Shown: piece by piece, positions 53,935 to 62,916 of the stretch
How the letters are laid out: the number at the start of each line of letters is the position of its first letter
How positions within the stretch are numbered: position 1 is the first letter of the stretch
Assembly: GCA_019912385.1 (NCBI GenBank)
Contig: JAIOIW010000069.1
Coordinates: 1 to 64,000 of the forward strand
Origin: Notoacmeibacter sp.
Lineage (GTDB): Bacteria > Pseudomonadota > Alphaproteobacteria > Rhizobiales > Rhizobiaceae
DNA length: 64,000 nt
Reading direction: 5' to 3'
Notes under the pieces: generated by a model
What the model was told of the DNA's origin: nothing
What the model saw: the letters and a program-made list of their open reading frames with translations, nothing else
Databases searched by the model: none
Position numbers and translations under genes: made by a program

Positions 53935-54999
53935 ATGTCAGAGGCCGCCGACAAGGACGCGAAAACAGAAGAACCGACGGAAAAGCGGATACGCGACTCC
54001 GTGGAGAAAGGGCAGACGGCCTTTTCGCGCGAGTTGCCCGTCCTGGCATCGCTTCTGGCCTTCACCGCCTATTTCGCACTTTCGGGTCGGGAAATGGCCT
54101 TTGAGCAAGCCTATTTCCTCGGGCGCCTCCTCGAGCACGCAAGCACGCTGCCCATGGATACCCCGGTCGATGCCGATACGCTTTTCCAGCAGGTCTTTAT
54201 CGGGGTGGGAAAGATCGTGGCGCCGCTGATGTTCCTGCTGATGGCGGCCGGTTTCGCCGCGTCCGCGTCGCAAAACGATCCGCGCCTCGTCCTGGAGAGG
54301 ATCAAGCCCAAGTTTTCCCGCCTCTCGCTATCCAGCGGTCGCCAGCGCGTGTTCGGCAAGAAGGGGTTCGTGGAATTCCTCAAGGCACTCACCAAGTTTG
54401 TTCTTGCCACGATACTGGTGGTCATCGCGGTCCGCCCCGTCGCCTATCACCTGCTCGATACGATGTTCCAGCACCCCGCCATGGTCACCGAGACCATGGC
54501 GACGTCCATTTTCAGCATCCTGATCGCGATCTGCCTGGCGATGTTCGTCATCGCCGCCTTCGATCTCGTCTGGTCCCGGTTTTCGTGGCGGCGTGACCTG
54601 CGAATGACCAAGCAGGAGATCAAGGATGAAGTGAAGCAGGCCGAAGGGGATCCGATGGTGAAGGCGCGCATTCGCGCCGTGGCGCGCGGGAGGGCGCAAC
54701 GGCGAATGATGAAGGAGGTCCCGACCGCGACCCTGATCGTCGCCAACCCGACCCACTTCGCTGTCGCCCTGCGCTACCGCCCGGAGATAGACGCCGCGCC
54801 GGTCGTCGTGGCCAAGGGCGTCGACGATATTGCGCTGAGAATCCGTGAGATCGCGGAGGCAAACGGCGTACCCGTCTTCGAACAGGTCGAGCTTGCGCGG
54901 TCCCTCTACCGGGCCGTCAAGATGGACCAGATGATTCCGCAGGCCTTTTTCCAGGCCGTGGCAGAGTTGATTCGCATCATCTACGAGCGAACGAAATAG
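53935..54999 (+). CDS. flhB: Flagellar type III export switch protein FlhB
   Basis: 354 residues with four membrane segments and a cytoplasmic domain holding the autocleavage site N-P-T-H at 271-274. Cleavage after the asparagine changes export specificity from rod/hook to filament proteins. The N-terminal E-E-P-T-E-K-R-I-R-D motif is typical. Confidence 0.97.
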   Translation: MSEAADKDAKTEEPTEKRIRDSVEKGQTAFSRELPVLASLLAFTAYFALSGREMAFEQAYFLGRLLEHASTLPMDTPVDADTLFQQVFIGVGKIVAPLMFLLMAAGFAASASQNDPRLVLERIKPKFSRLSLSSGRQRVFGKKGFVEFLKALTKFVLATILVVIAVRPVAYHLLDTMFQHPAMVTETMATSIFSILIAICLAMFVIAAFDLVWSRFSWRRDLRMTKQEIKDEVKQAEGDPMVKARIRAVARGRAQRRMMKEVPTATLIVANPTHFAVALRYRPEIDAAPVVVAKGVDDIALRIREIAEANGVPVFEQVELARSLYRAVKMDQMIPQAFFQAVAELIRIIYERTK

Positions 55000-55017
55000 A
55001 AAGAGATAGCACCAGTA

Positions 55018-55533
55018 ATGCTTTCCCAGGGTCATTCCGCCGAGCGCGAGGAGATTATTGCCAGAGCAATGACGGGTGTTCTGCGCGAACTCCGCCTGGT
55101 CAATGTCGAATACTATGTCTCGTTCATTACGCTCGGCCTGTACGATCATATTGCCGATCTGGTCAACTCGGCCGCCGAGCCGTACCTGGTGCCCGGCTTT
55201 CTCAAATTTGGCCAGGGCGGCGAGGCCAGCCTCGACTGGCAGCGCCAGCCCGCAATCACGCTCGACCTTTGTCTCGACGCGGGCAACGCGACGGTCAATT
55301 TCGCGGTCACGCTGGAGGCCGAATCGGCCGGCGTGCGCATTGACTACATCTCCTTCGACACCGGCCTGGAACGGCCGGAGGACAACACGGCCTATCTGCG
55401 CAGGATGGTCGATGCCATCTGCCTGCAGAAGCCCGACCGGCTCCTGAATCCACCGGACGGCGCGACGCGCGCCCGCCGGCAAGGTTCACGCAAGCGCGCC
55501 AACGTTAAACAGGGATTGAGTAATGCCGAATAG
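55018..55533 (+). CDS. Uncharacterised protein downstream of flhB
   Basis: 171 residues, probably soluble, with a helical N-terminus, a central Y-V-S-F-I-T-L-G-L segment and a basic C-terminal tail. No domain is recognised. It starts 18 bases after flhB, so it is likely part of the switch/export operon. Flagellar assembly or regulation is inferred from position only. Confidence 0.65.
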   Translation: MLSQGHSAEREEIIARAMTGVLRELRLVNVEYYVSFITLGLYDHIADLVNSAAEPYLVPGFLKFGQGGEASLDWQRQPAITLDLCLDAGNATVNFAVTLEAESAGVRIDYISFDTGLERPEDNTAYLRRMVDAICLQKPDRLLNPPDGATRARRQGSRKRANVKQGLSNAE

Positions 55534-55578
55534 CGGCTTTCGGCCGATATCTCGACAAGCGGCTTTGGAGGCGACACG

Positions 55579-56007
55579 CTGAGGAAAGGGATCATCATAG
55601 GGGTATGGGCGATCATCGTGACGATGGTGGCGATGTACCTGACGGTCGTGCTGCCGGGCTCGGCCGAGACCGCCGCTATCGAGGCTGAACCGCCTGGGAT
55701 GGAAGACTTGAAGACCGATCATCTCGCCGTCGCAATCTTCGATGGGGGCAAAGTCAGCGGCTACCTCACGGCGCGCTTCCTGGGCAAGCGGTCGAAGGAA
55801 ATCGACAGGTACAGGATAGAGGCGATGCTGCTGGACGCACTGCATCGCGCGATCTACGCCGGCGGCATTGTCGACGCGAAAGCGCCGCTGAGCGCGGATT
55901 TCGCGGTTTTGGCCGCCGACGTGGAGAAACAGGTCAATGAGAGGGCAAGGACGCGCCTGGTCGATGGTATCGAACTCGATGACGTCGCCTTTCTCGCCCA
56001 TAAATGA
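55579..56007 (+). CDS. Uncharacterised membrane-anchored protein with a probable CTG start
   Basis: 142 residues if started at CTG. The frame is open from a stop at 55531. Between that stop and a GTG at 55618 it has no ATG, GTG or TTG, but a CTG at 55579 has a perfect GGAGG seven bases upstream. The region before the GTG encodes R-K-G-I-I-I-G-V-W-A-I-I-V, which completes an N-terminal membrane segment; starting at the GTG would cut it. The rest is a soluble domain with S-G-Y-L-T-A-R-F and L-L-D-A-L-H-R-A. Function is unknown; it lies between flhB and a flagellin. Confidence 0.6.
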   Translation: MRKGIIIGVWAIIVTMVAMYLTVVLPGSAETAAIEAEPPGMEDLKTDHLAVAIFDGGKVSGYLTARFLGKRSKEIDRYRIEAMLLDALHRAIYAGGIVDAKAPLSADFAVLAADVEKQVNERARTRLVDGIELDDVAFLAHK

Positions 56008-56046
56008 TCGCGGGAAGCCGATTTCGTTAAGATGACATGGCCCGCG

Positions 56047-56062
56047 TTAACCATTTGTTAAC
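56047..56062 (+). promoter_or_regulatory. CtrA-type box TTAA-N7-TTAAC upstream of flagellin
   Basis: TTAA at 56047-56050, seven bases, then TTAAC at 56058-56062 match the full CtrA binding consensus. A further GTTAAC lies at 56070-56075, giving three GTTAAC words within 30 bases. The site is about 130 bases before the flagellin start. CtrA controls flagellar genes in many alphaproteobacteria. Confidence 0.55.
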
Positions 56063-56113
56063 CTTGTTCGTTAACATTTCGTCCACACGAACAGAGGGTT
56101 CGCAGACGCGTAT

Positions 56114-56150
56114 CCGGCATGATGCCGGTCAGATTTCCGGAAGACCGGAA
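56114..56150 (+). promoter_or_regulatory. Two hairpins in the right flagellin leader
   Basis: CCGGCAT-G-ATGCCGG (56114-56128) and TTCCGG-AAGA-CCGGAA (56135-56150) are perfect inverted repeats between the CtrA-type box and the flagellin ATG. They could form adjacent stems in the 5' untranslated mRNA. The left flagellin leader also has a CCGG stem. Confidence 0.4.
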
Positions 56151-56191
56151 TGTTCATCCCACACTCTGATTGAATTCATCCGGGGACCCCA

Positions 56192-57109
56192 ATGAGCAGC
56201 ATCAACACTAATCCTTCGGCCATGGTCGCGCTGCGGACATTGGAAGCGACGTCAAAGGCGCTTGAGTCGGTCCAGAAGAGGATTTCGACCGGTCTGCGGG
56301 TTTCCGAAGCCAGCGACAACGCTGCCTATTGGTCGATCGCCACGGCGATGCGTTCCGACAACAAGGCGCTGAGCACGGTGCAGGATGCACTGGGACTGGG
56401 TGCGGCGAAGATCGACATCAGCTACACCAGCACGAACTCGGCGATCAATGTTGTCGACGAGATCAAGACGAAACTGGTGGCCGCGCGCGAACCGGGCATC
56501 GATCGCACGAAAATCCAGAACGAAATCAGCGAATTGCAGAACCAGCTTGTCGCCATCGCGGGATCCGCGTCCTTCTCCGGCGAGAACTGGTTGTCTGTCG
56601 ATTCGGCGAGCCCTTCTTACGTCCAGGTCAAGCAGATCATTGCCTCCTTCAACCGCTCTCCGGCGGGCGTTCAGGTGGGAACCATCGACATCGACACCGC
56701 CTCGATCGAACTGTTCGACGCCGCAGATCAGTCGGGAATCCTGGACTCAACCTTCACGACGACCGGCGCAGGCCTCGTGACGGTCTCCGTTTCGACCCTC
56801 GACATCACGGCTGCCAATCTCGACAATACCGATCTCGACGACATGATTATCAATGTCGATGGCGCGCTGGCGTCGCTCACCAATTCGGCTTCCGGTCTTG
56901 GCGCGATCAAGAAGCGCATCTCGATGCAGGTGGACTTCGTCAATTCCCTGCAGGATGCGATCACCCGCGGCGTCGGCTCGCTTGTCGATGCGGACATGAC
57001 GGCCGAATCGACGCGTCTCCAGGCGCTGCAGACCCAGCAGCAGCTTGGTATCCAGTCACTGTCGATCGCCAACTCGACCGCTCAGAACATCCTCTCGCTG
57101 TTCAAGTAG
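56192..57109 (+). CDS. Flagellin (right copy)
   Basis: 305 residues and clearly paralogous to the left flagellin, with the same A-S-D-N-A-A-Y-W-S-I-A and Q-T-Q-Q-Q-L-G-I-Q-S-L-S-I-A-N-S blocks and differences concentrated in the short middle region. It forms the filament. It is downstream of the motA-flhB operon but has its own 184 bp leader with a CtrA-type box. GGGGA lies upstream of the ATG. Confidence 0.96.
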   Translation: MSSINTNPSAMVALRTLEATSKALESVQKRISTGLRVSEASDNAAYWSIATAMRSDNKALSTVQDALGLGAAKIDISYTSTNSAINVVDEIKTKLVAAREPGIDRTKIQNEISELQNQLVAIAGSASFSGENWLSVDSASPSYVQVKQIIASFNRSPAGVQVGTIDIDTASIELFDAADQSGILDSTFTTTGAGLVTVSVSTLDITAANLDNTDLDDMIINVDGALASLTNSASGLGAIKKRISMQVDFVNSLQDAITRGVGSLVDADMTAESTRLQALQTQQQLGIQSLSIANSTAQNILSLFK

Positions 57110-57294
57110 GAGCTGATCCGGTTCCATTGAGGCGGTCCTGACCGTCTTCGGTCCAGCTCTTCGCGGATGTGCCAACGGTCCGTCGGGAACGCCCGGCGGG
57201 CCGCAGCTCTTTTGTCGGGAGATCCGCCGCACACCGCGGCATTCATCGGCCAGATTTACTTCGACCGCGGGGTCGAATCCCGGTAAACAGGCCT

Positions 57295-59103
57295 ATGCCC
57301 ATTCGCCAGTTGTCCGAAACGATGATCAACCAGATTGCCGCCGGCGAGGTTGTCGAGCGCCCGGCGAGTGTGGTCAAGGAACTGGTCGAAAACGCGCTCG
57401 ATGCCGGAGCGAAACGCATAGAGGTCGTCACGGCCGGCGGCGGCATCGGTCTGATCCGGGTCGTCGATGACGGATCTGGCATGGCGGAAGATGAACTGCC
57501 TTTGGCCATTGCGCGTCACTGCACCTCGAAGCTTTCCGACAACATCTTCGATATCCGCTCGCTCGGCTTTCGCGGCGAGGCGTTGCCGTCGATCGGCTCG
57601 GTCGCCAGGCTGACCATCCGCTCGCGGCCACCGGGCGCTGACGCCGGTACCGAAATCGCGGTGGAAGGCGGCCGAATCACGGGGCCGCGTCCGGCACCCG
57701 CCAACCCCGGTACGCTGGTGGAAGTACGCGACCTGTTCTACGCCACGCCGGCGCGGCTGAAATTCATGAAGAGCGAGCGCGCCGAGAGCGCCGCGATTGG
57801 CGATGTGGTGCGGCGCACGGCGATCGCCTTTCCGCAAATCCGGTTTTCGCTGGCGGGTACCGACCGCATGGCGCTCGACTTCGCGCCTTCCGGCCGGGAC
57901 GCCGCTGGCCGCCTTGCCCGCATTGCGCAGGTTATGGGGCGCGAGTTCCCCGAGAATGCCGTCGAGATCGATGCCGGGCGCGAAGGGGTCCGGCTCACGG
58001 GCTTTATCTCCATCCCTTCTTTCAATCGCGGCAACGCACAGGCCCAGTTCGCCTATGTCAACGGCCGGCCGGTGCGCGACAAGATGATCGCCGGCGCCAT
58101 TCGCGGCGCCTACGCCGACATGCTGCCGCGCGACCGGCATGCCGTCGCCGTGCTGTTCGTGGAGGCCGATCCGGCGCTCGTCGACGTCAATGTGCATCCC
58201 GCAAAGGCCGATGTCCGGTTTCGCGATCCGGGCCTCGTTCGCGGGCTGATCGTCGGTGCCGTCCGCCAGGCCCTTGCCGCGACAGGCGTGAGGGCATCGA
58301 CCAGCGGAGCGGGAGCAATGATGGACGCCTTCCGCGTGCAGGGCGGTGGACCGCGATCCGGGTTTGGTGGCGCGCCCGCCGGCAGCCATGGCCACGGGGC
58401 ATCGCCGTACCGGCCGCTCGAAAGCGGATTCGGCGAGGCGGCACAGGCGGTATTCGAACAGGTCTCCTGGCCGAGCGCCGATGTGCGGCCGGCCGGCGAC
58501 GAGGCGCCTCGGGAGCTTCTCGCCGCCCCGCTTGGCGCGGCAAGGGCGCAGATCCACGAAAACTACATTGTCGCCCAGACGGAAGATGCGCTGGTGATCG
58601 TCGACCAGCATGCCGCGCACGAACGCCTCGTCTATGAGGCGCTGAAGCAGGCGATTCACTCCAGGCCGGTTCCCGCGCAGATGCTGCTGATCCCTGAAAT
58701 CGTCGACATGGCCGAGGACGACGTGGAGCGTCTGGCGCTGCATGCCGGAACTTTGGCCCGTTTCGGGCTCGGCATAGAACGCTTCGGACCGGGCGCGGTC
58801 GCGGTGCGCGAGACGCCGGCTATGCTGGGTGAAACCGACGCTGCGCAACTGGTACGCGACCTCGCCGACGAGATCGCCGAGCACGACACCGCTGATACGT
58901 TGAAGGATCGCCTCGACCGGATCGCCGCGACCATGGCCTGCCATGGTTCGGTGCGCTCGGGCCGCAGGATGCGGGTGGAGGAAATGAACGCGCTGTTGCG
59001 GCAGATGGAGGCGACGCCGGGTTCGGGTACCTGCAATCACGGCCGGCCGACCTATATCGAATTGAAGCTCCAGGATATCGAGCGGCTCTTCGGAAGGCGG
59101 TGA
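57295..59103 (+). CDS. mutL: DNA mismatch repair protein MutL (endonuclease type)
   Basis: 602 residues. The N-terminal GHKL ATPase contains [10 protein letters not shown] and E-N-A-L-D-A-G-A. The C-terminal domain has the metal-dependent nickase motif D-Q-H-A-x2-E-x4-E starting at Asp437, plus A-C-H-G and C-N-H-G-R-P. It therefore nicks DNA itself, as expected in bacteria without MutH. The start was set at M-P-I-R-Q-L. It acts with MutS, encoded at 25015. Confidence 0.96.
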   Translation: MPIRQLSETMINQIAAGEVVERPASVVKELVENALDAGAKRIEVVTAGGGIGLIRVVDDGSGMAEDELPLAIARHCTSKLSDNIFDIRSLGFRGEALPSIGSVARLTIRSRPPGADAGTEIAVEGGRITGPRPAPANPGTLVEVRDLFYATPARLKFMKSERAESAAIGDVVRRTAIAFPQIRFSLAGTDRMALDFAPSGRDAAGRLARIAQVMGREFPENAVEIDAGREGVRLTGFISIPSFNRGNAQAQFAYVNGRPVRDKMIAGAIRGAYADMLPRDRHAVAVLFVEADPALVDVNVHPAKADVRFRDPGLVRGLIVGAVRQALAATGVRASTSGAGAMMDAFRVQGGGPRSGFGGAPAGSHGHGASPYRPLESGFGEAAQAVFEQVSWPSADVRPAGDEAPRELLAAPLGAARAQIHENYIVAQTEDALVIVDQHAAHERLVYEALKQAIHSRPVPAQMLLIPEIVDMAEDDVERLALHAGTLARFGLGIERFGPGAVAVRETPAMLGETDAAQLVRDLADEIAEHDTADTLKDRLDRIAATMACHGSVRSGRRMRVEEMNALLRQMEATPGSGTCNHGRPTYIELKLQDIERLFGRR

Positions 59104-59200
59104 CCGGGCCGGTCGACCGGCGGCGCGACTGCGCCCTTGACGTCGTTCCCGATCTGTGGCGGTAACGGGTCAGGAAGAACAGTCAGTCAGGCAAGCCGCC

Positions 59201-59428
59201 ATGAACCGTTTCGAAGGACCCGGCGCCCGCGAGGCGAAGATCCGCTATCTCGATGGTGATTTCCAGGTGATCTCGCCCGGCACCTTCGTACGATGTGCGG
59301 TAACCGGCGAGGCGATCGCGATTGAAGATCTCAAATACTGGAGTGTGGCTCGTCAGGAGGCCTATGTGGACGCCCGGGTCTCGCTTGAACGCGAGATGGC
59401 GATGAATCCGCAGTTGCGCCGGCGCTGA
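59201..59428 (+). CDS. DUF2093 domain-containing small protein
   Basis: 75 residues with the DUF2093 pattern A-K-I-R-Y-L-D-G-D-F, C-A-V-T-G and I-P/I-E-D-L-K-Y-W-S-V. The family lies beside mutL and lpxK in Hyphomicrobiales and has no known function. It is convergent with lpxK, 23 bases apart. Confidence 0.82.
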   Translation: MNRFEGPGAREAKIRYLDGDFQVISPGTFVRCAVTGEAIAIEDLKYWSVARQEAYVDARVSLEREMAMNPQLRRR

Positions 59429-59451
59429 ACGCATCACGCTCGGAAGGCGCG

Positions 59452-60477
59452 TTATCCCCTGACGCGCCGGGCGCGGAAGCGCTCCAGCGTCTTTTCGATG
59501 ATGCGTCCCGGCGTCGAAGGCTGTTCGAAGGCAATCCCGATTTCGAGGACTTCGGCCCGTTGCAGCATCTGCGCGGCAACCGCGGAACCGTTGCGCAGGC
59601 GCGCCGCGTCCTTTGCCGTTGTCACGATATCCAGCGACGAAGCCGAAGCGGTGGCCAGCAGGTCGGCAAGGTCGTCGTCGCTGTACAGATGATGATCGGC
59701 AAAACTGCGGGCGATCGAAACCCAGCCGCCGGATTGCTCGACCGTGTCGAAGAATTTTTCCGGATCGCCGATCCCGGCGAAGGCGAGGTAACCTTTCCCG
59801 GTAAAACGCTGCGCATTCACCGGTTGAATGCGGGCATGATGGACGGGTTTGGCGGCGCGTGCCGCCTGGCGGACGACCCGGTCGCCGCCGTCGCCTTCGC
59901 CGACCACGAGAACGGCATCGCCATGGCGTAACTGGTCGACGAGTGGCGCGCGCATCGGACCGCCGGGAATGATATGGCCGTTGCCGACGCCGCGCTTGCC
60001 GTCGACGACAATCAGCGCGTAGTCGATCGCGATCCGCGCGCTTTGAAAACCGTCGTCCATGATCAGGAAATCGCAGCCTTGCTCGGCGAGCAGTCCAGCG
60101 CCGGCGGCGCGGTCCGGCGTGACCGCGACCGGGGCATGCGCGGCCAGCAGCAGCGGCTCGTCGCCGACATGGCGCGCACTGTCGTGATGGGGATCGACCA
60201 GGACAGGGCCCAGGGTCGAGCCGCCATAGCCGCGCGACAGGAAACCGGGCTTGCGGCCGGATGCGGTCGCCGCCTTGGCCATGGCGATCGCGACCGGGGT
60301 CTTGCCGGCGCCACCCACCGTCAGGTTGCCGACACAGAGGACAGGCAGCGGCGTCGCTACCGGCCGTGCATTGTCGAGACGCAAACGTGCGATCCGGCCA
60401 TAAATGCAGGAAGCGGGCCACAGGGCCCAGGCTCGCCAGTCGGCCTTTCCCCACCAGAAGGGCGGCGCCTCGCTCAC
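59452..60477 (-). CDS. lpxK: Tetraacyldisaccharide 4'-kinase
   Basis: 341 residues with an N-terminal membrane-associated stretch and a P-loop G-G-A-G-K-T at 55-60, plus the D-D-G-F-Q lid-side motif. It phosphorylates the lipid A precursor at the 4' position in the inner membrane. It is 3 bases after waaA, so KDO transfer and 4'-phosphorylation genes are coupled. Confidence 0.94.
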   Translation of the reverse strand: MSEAPPFWWGKADWRAWALWPASCIYGRIARLRLDNARPVATPLPVLCVGNLTVGGAGKTPVAIAMAKAATASGRKPGFLSRGYGGSTLGPVLVDPHHDSARHVGDEPLLLAAHAPVAVTPDRAAGAGLLAEQGCDFLIMDDGFQSARIAIDYALIVVDGKRGVGNGHIIPGGPMRAPLVDQLRHGDAVLVVGEGDGGDRVVRQAARAAKPVHHARIQPVNAQRFTGKGYLAFAGIGDPEKFFDTVEQSGGWVSIARSFADHHLYSDDDLADLLATASASSLDIVTTAKDAARLRNGSAVAAQMLQRAEVLEIGIAFEQPSTPGRIIEKTLERFRARRVRG

Positions 60478-60480
60478 GGG

Positions 60481-61800
60481 TCAGCCTCCGCTTGCGGTGC
60501 GTACCAGCCGCGATTCGACGATCAGGGGATGGATGAACGGCTCGAGCGCGGCAATCGTATTGCTGAGTGCGCCGCGCATCTCGTCGACGGTTTTACCACC
60601 GTGGCGGATCATCGCCGCCCGCACGTCCGGATTGTTGAGCAGATAATTGACCGCGCCCGCCAGCATGTCACGATCGCGCACCAGCTTGGCGCCGCCCTTC
60701 CTGATGAGCCGCTGATAGCTCTCGCGGAAATTCTGTACGTTCTTGCCCGAAAGAACCGCCGTACCCAGCATCGCGGGTTCAAGGGGATTCTGTCCGCCTT
60801 CGCCGGTCAGCGATTTGCCCACGAAGGCGATTTCCGTCAACCGCAGGTACAGACCCATCTCGCCCATCGTATCGCCTAGGAGGATATCGGTGTCCGGGTC
60901 GATCACGTCGCCCTGGCTGCGCCGCGCCACCTTGAGCCCCTTCGCCGTCAATTGCTCGGCAATCCCGCCCGCCCTGTCGGGATGGCGCGGCACGATGATG
61001 GTGAGCAGGTCGCGTTGCCGACCCTTGAGCAGCCTGTGCACTTCAGCGGCGATGGCTTCCTCGCCGTCGTGGGTCGAGACCGCGGCCCATGTCGGCCTGC
61101 GGCCGATCTGCGCCTTCACGGAGTTGAGGACCTCTGTATCGACCGGCAACGGCGGGGTATCGACCTTCAGGTTTCCAGTCACGATGACCGGACGGGCGCC
61201 GAGCTCGCGGAAGCGCTCGGCATTGACGTCGGACTGCGCCATGACCAGCGCCAGGTTCTCCATCAGGGCCTCCGCCAGGTCCGAGCGCTTGCTCCAGGCC
61301 TTGAATGAGCGGTCAGACAGGCGCCCGTTGACGATGACTTGCGGAACCCGCCGCGCGCCAAGCTCGAGGATTGTCATCGGCCAGATTTCCGATTCCGCAA
61401 TGATCGCCAGGTCAGGTTTCCAATGGTTGAGAAACCGGCTCACGGCCGGCTTGAGGTCAAGCGGCACATATTGGTGGATCACCTTGTCGCCGAGACGGTC
61501 GCTGGCGATGCGCGCAGAAGTGACCGTACCGGTCGTCAGCACGACATGTATGCCGAGTGTCACGATATGCTCGGCAAGCGGCGTGATGGCGCTCATCTCG
61601 CCGACGCTGGCAGCGTGTATCCAGACCAGCGGGCCCGGTTGGCGGGCGACATGGGTGACACCGTATCGCTCGCGCCTGCGCTGGCGGTCTTCCTTGCCAT
61701 TGGCTGCGCGCCAGGCGACGTAGGTTCCGATGAACGGATAGGCGGCGGCACCCAGCCACCGGTATGTCCACAGGATCGATCGGGCCCAGCGTTCGCTCAT
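60481..61800 (-). CDS. waaA: 3-deoxy-D-manno-octulosonic acid (KDO) transferase
   Basis: 439 residues of the GT30 family with an N-terminal membrane anchor, the W-I-H-A-A-S-V-G-E motif and the later E-P-A-M-L-G-T-A nucleotide-sugar site. It attaches KDO from CMP-KDO to lipid IVA. It overlaps the upstream acyltransferase gene by 4 bases and is followed by lpxK. Confidence 0.95.
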   Translation of the reverse strand: MSERWARSILWTYRWLGAAAYPFIGTYVAWRAANGKEDRQRRRERYGVTHVARQPGPLVWIHAASVGEMSAITPLAEHIVTLGIHVVLTTGTVTSARIASDRLGDKVIHQYVPLDLKPAVSRFLNHWKPDLAIIAESEIWPMTILELGARRVPQVIVNGRLSDRSFKAWSKRSDLAEALMENLALVMAQSDVNAERFRELGARPVIVTGNLKVDTPPLPVDTEVLNSVKAQIGRRPTWAAVSTHDGEEAIAAEVHRLLKGRQRDLLTIIVPRHPDRAGGIAEQLTAKGLKVARRSQGDVIDPDTDILLGDTMGEMGLYLRLTEIAFVGKSLTGEGGQNPLEPAMLGTAVLSGKNVQNFRESYQRLIRKGGAKLVRDRDMLAGAVNYLLNNPDVRAAMIRHGGKTVDEMRGALSNTIAALEPFIHPLIVESRLVRTASGG

Positions 61801-62540
61801 TTCTCACCGTCGACAACGCCGTAGGCGCGTTTGGTCGCCGCATTGAGCGCGTCGCTGATCTCGCGGCGCTTCTGCTCCATGAGCGCGTTGCCGGCATCGG
61901 ATGGGACGTGGATCGGGTCGCCGACGATCAGCGCGGCGCGCCCGAGGGGAAGATTGATCGTGGTCTTGTCCCAGCTTTTCTCCAGAACATGACGCCTCGA
62001 TGTGGCATAGGCGACCGGAATCACCGGTTTTCCGGAGATCCTGGCGAGCATTACGATGCCCATGCCGGCCTCGCGCGGCGCACCGTGGGGAATATCGGCG
62101 ATCATCGTCGCCCATTGGCCTGCATCGAGGGCGCGCTTGAGCTCGACAAGCGCGCGGGCTCCGCCCTTGCCGATATTCTGGCCGGGGCGTCCGCCGGAAC
62201 CGCGAACCAGGCCGACACCCACCAGTCCAAGCACGCGCGCATTTATCTCGGCGTCCGCGCTGCGCGAAATCATGGCCGACATTTCCATTTCCCGCGGCTT
62301 GATGCAGGGCATCATCAGGTGCTGGCCGTGCCACAGGGCGATGATCCCCGGATCGATCGAGCGCAGCATCTCGTGGCGGTCATGCGAGCCGGCTGCGAAC
62401 GGATTGGTCACGAAGGTGAACTTGAGCCCGCCATAGAGCAGGCGTGCCAGAACGGCCTGCGCAAAGTCGGAACGCGCAAGCGGACCCCTGATCGAACGCC
62501 ACAGGCGTTTCGTCATGGTTGGCTTCCTGTTTCGCGGCAT
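61797..62540 (-). CDS. Lysophospholipid acyltransferase family protein (DUF374)
   Basis: 247 residues matching DUF374, with A-L-W-H-G-Q-H, G-S-G-G-R, I-A-D-I-P-H-G and a C-terminal G-D-P-I segment. Relatives act near KDO transfer, and a role in adding an acyl chain to lipid A or a phospholipid is inferred. An ATG at 62516 with AGGAAG is a good alternative start. It is placed between the DUF4170 gene and waaA. Confidence 0.8.
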   Translation of the reverse strand: MPRNRKPTMTKRLWRSIRGPLARSDFAQAVLARLLYGGLKFTFVTNPFAAGSHDRHEMLRSIDPGIIALWHGQHLMMPCIKPREMEMSAMISRSADAEINARVLGLVGVGLVRGSGGRPGQNIGKGGARALVELKRALDAGQWATMIADIPHGAPREAGMGIVMLARISGKPVIPVAYATSRRHVLEKSWDKTTINLPLGRAALIVGDPIHVPSDAGNALMEQKRREISDALNAATKRAYGVVDGEK

Positions 62541-62593
62541 TGCCGCTTTCCTGTCCGCGTCCGGACGGTCGCCGGTCTGGTCCGCCTGAATCG

Positions 62594-62833
62594 TCAAGAG
62601 GTCGAGTCCGGTTCGAGCAGCCGGTGCAGGTGCACCACGAAATAGCGCATATGCGCGTTGTCGACTGTCTGTTGCGCCTTGGCTCTCCATGCCGCTTTCG
62701 CCGAAGCGAAATCGGGGTAGATGCCGACGATGTCGAGAGCATTGAGGTCGCGGAAGGTATTGCTTTCAAGCGAACTCAGCTCGCCGCCGAACACGAGATG
62801 CAGCAATTGCTTGTTTTCTGATTTCCCGGTCAT
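62594..62833 (-). CDS. DUF4170 domain-containing small protein
   Basis: 79 residues with L-H-L-V-F-G-G-E-L, I-V-G-I-Y-P-D-F and A-H-M-R-Y-F-V-V-H-L-H-R-L-L, a pattern matching DUF4170, which commonly lies between cysQ and the DUF374 gene. No function is known. An 83 bp gap separates it from cysQ. Confidence 0.82.
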   Translation of the reverse strand: MTGKSENKQLLHLVFGGELSSLESNTFRDLNALDIVGIYPDFASAKAAWRAKAQQTVDNAHMRYFVVHLHRLLEPDSTS

Positions 62834-62916
62834 GGTGTGGTTCTGTCAAATATGGTTGTTTTCGAGCGTGCATAGAGCACATCCCGTCCATTTTGCAAAC
62901 AGCGCAAAGCCTACGC

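Noticed and set aside
57110-57294. Terminator or promoter in the gap between flagellin and mutL
   Set aside because: Only imperfect dyads around 57113-57160 were found, without a T run or clear promoter boxes.
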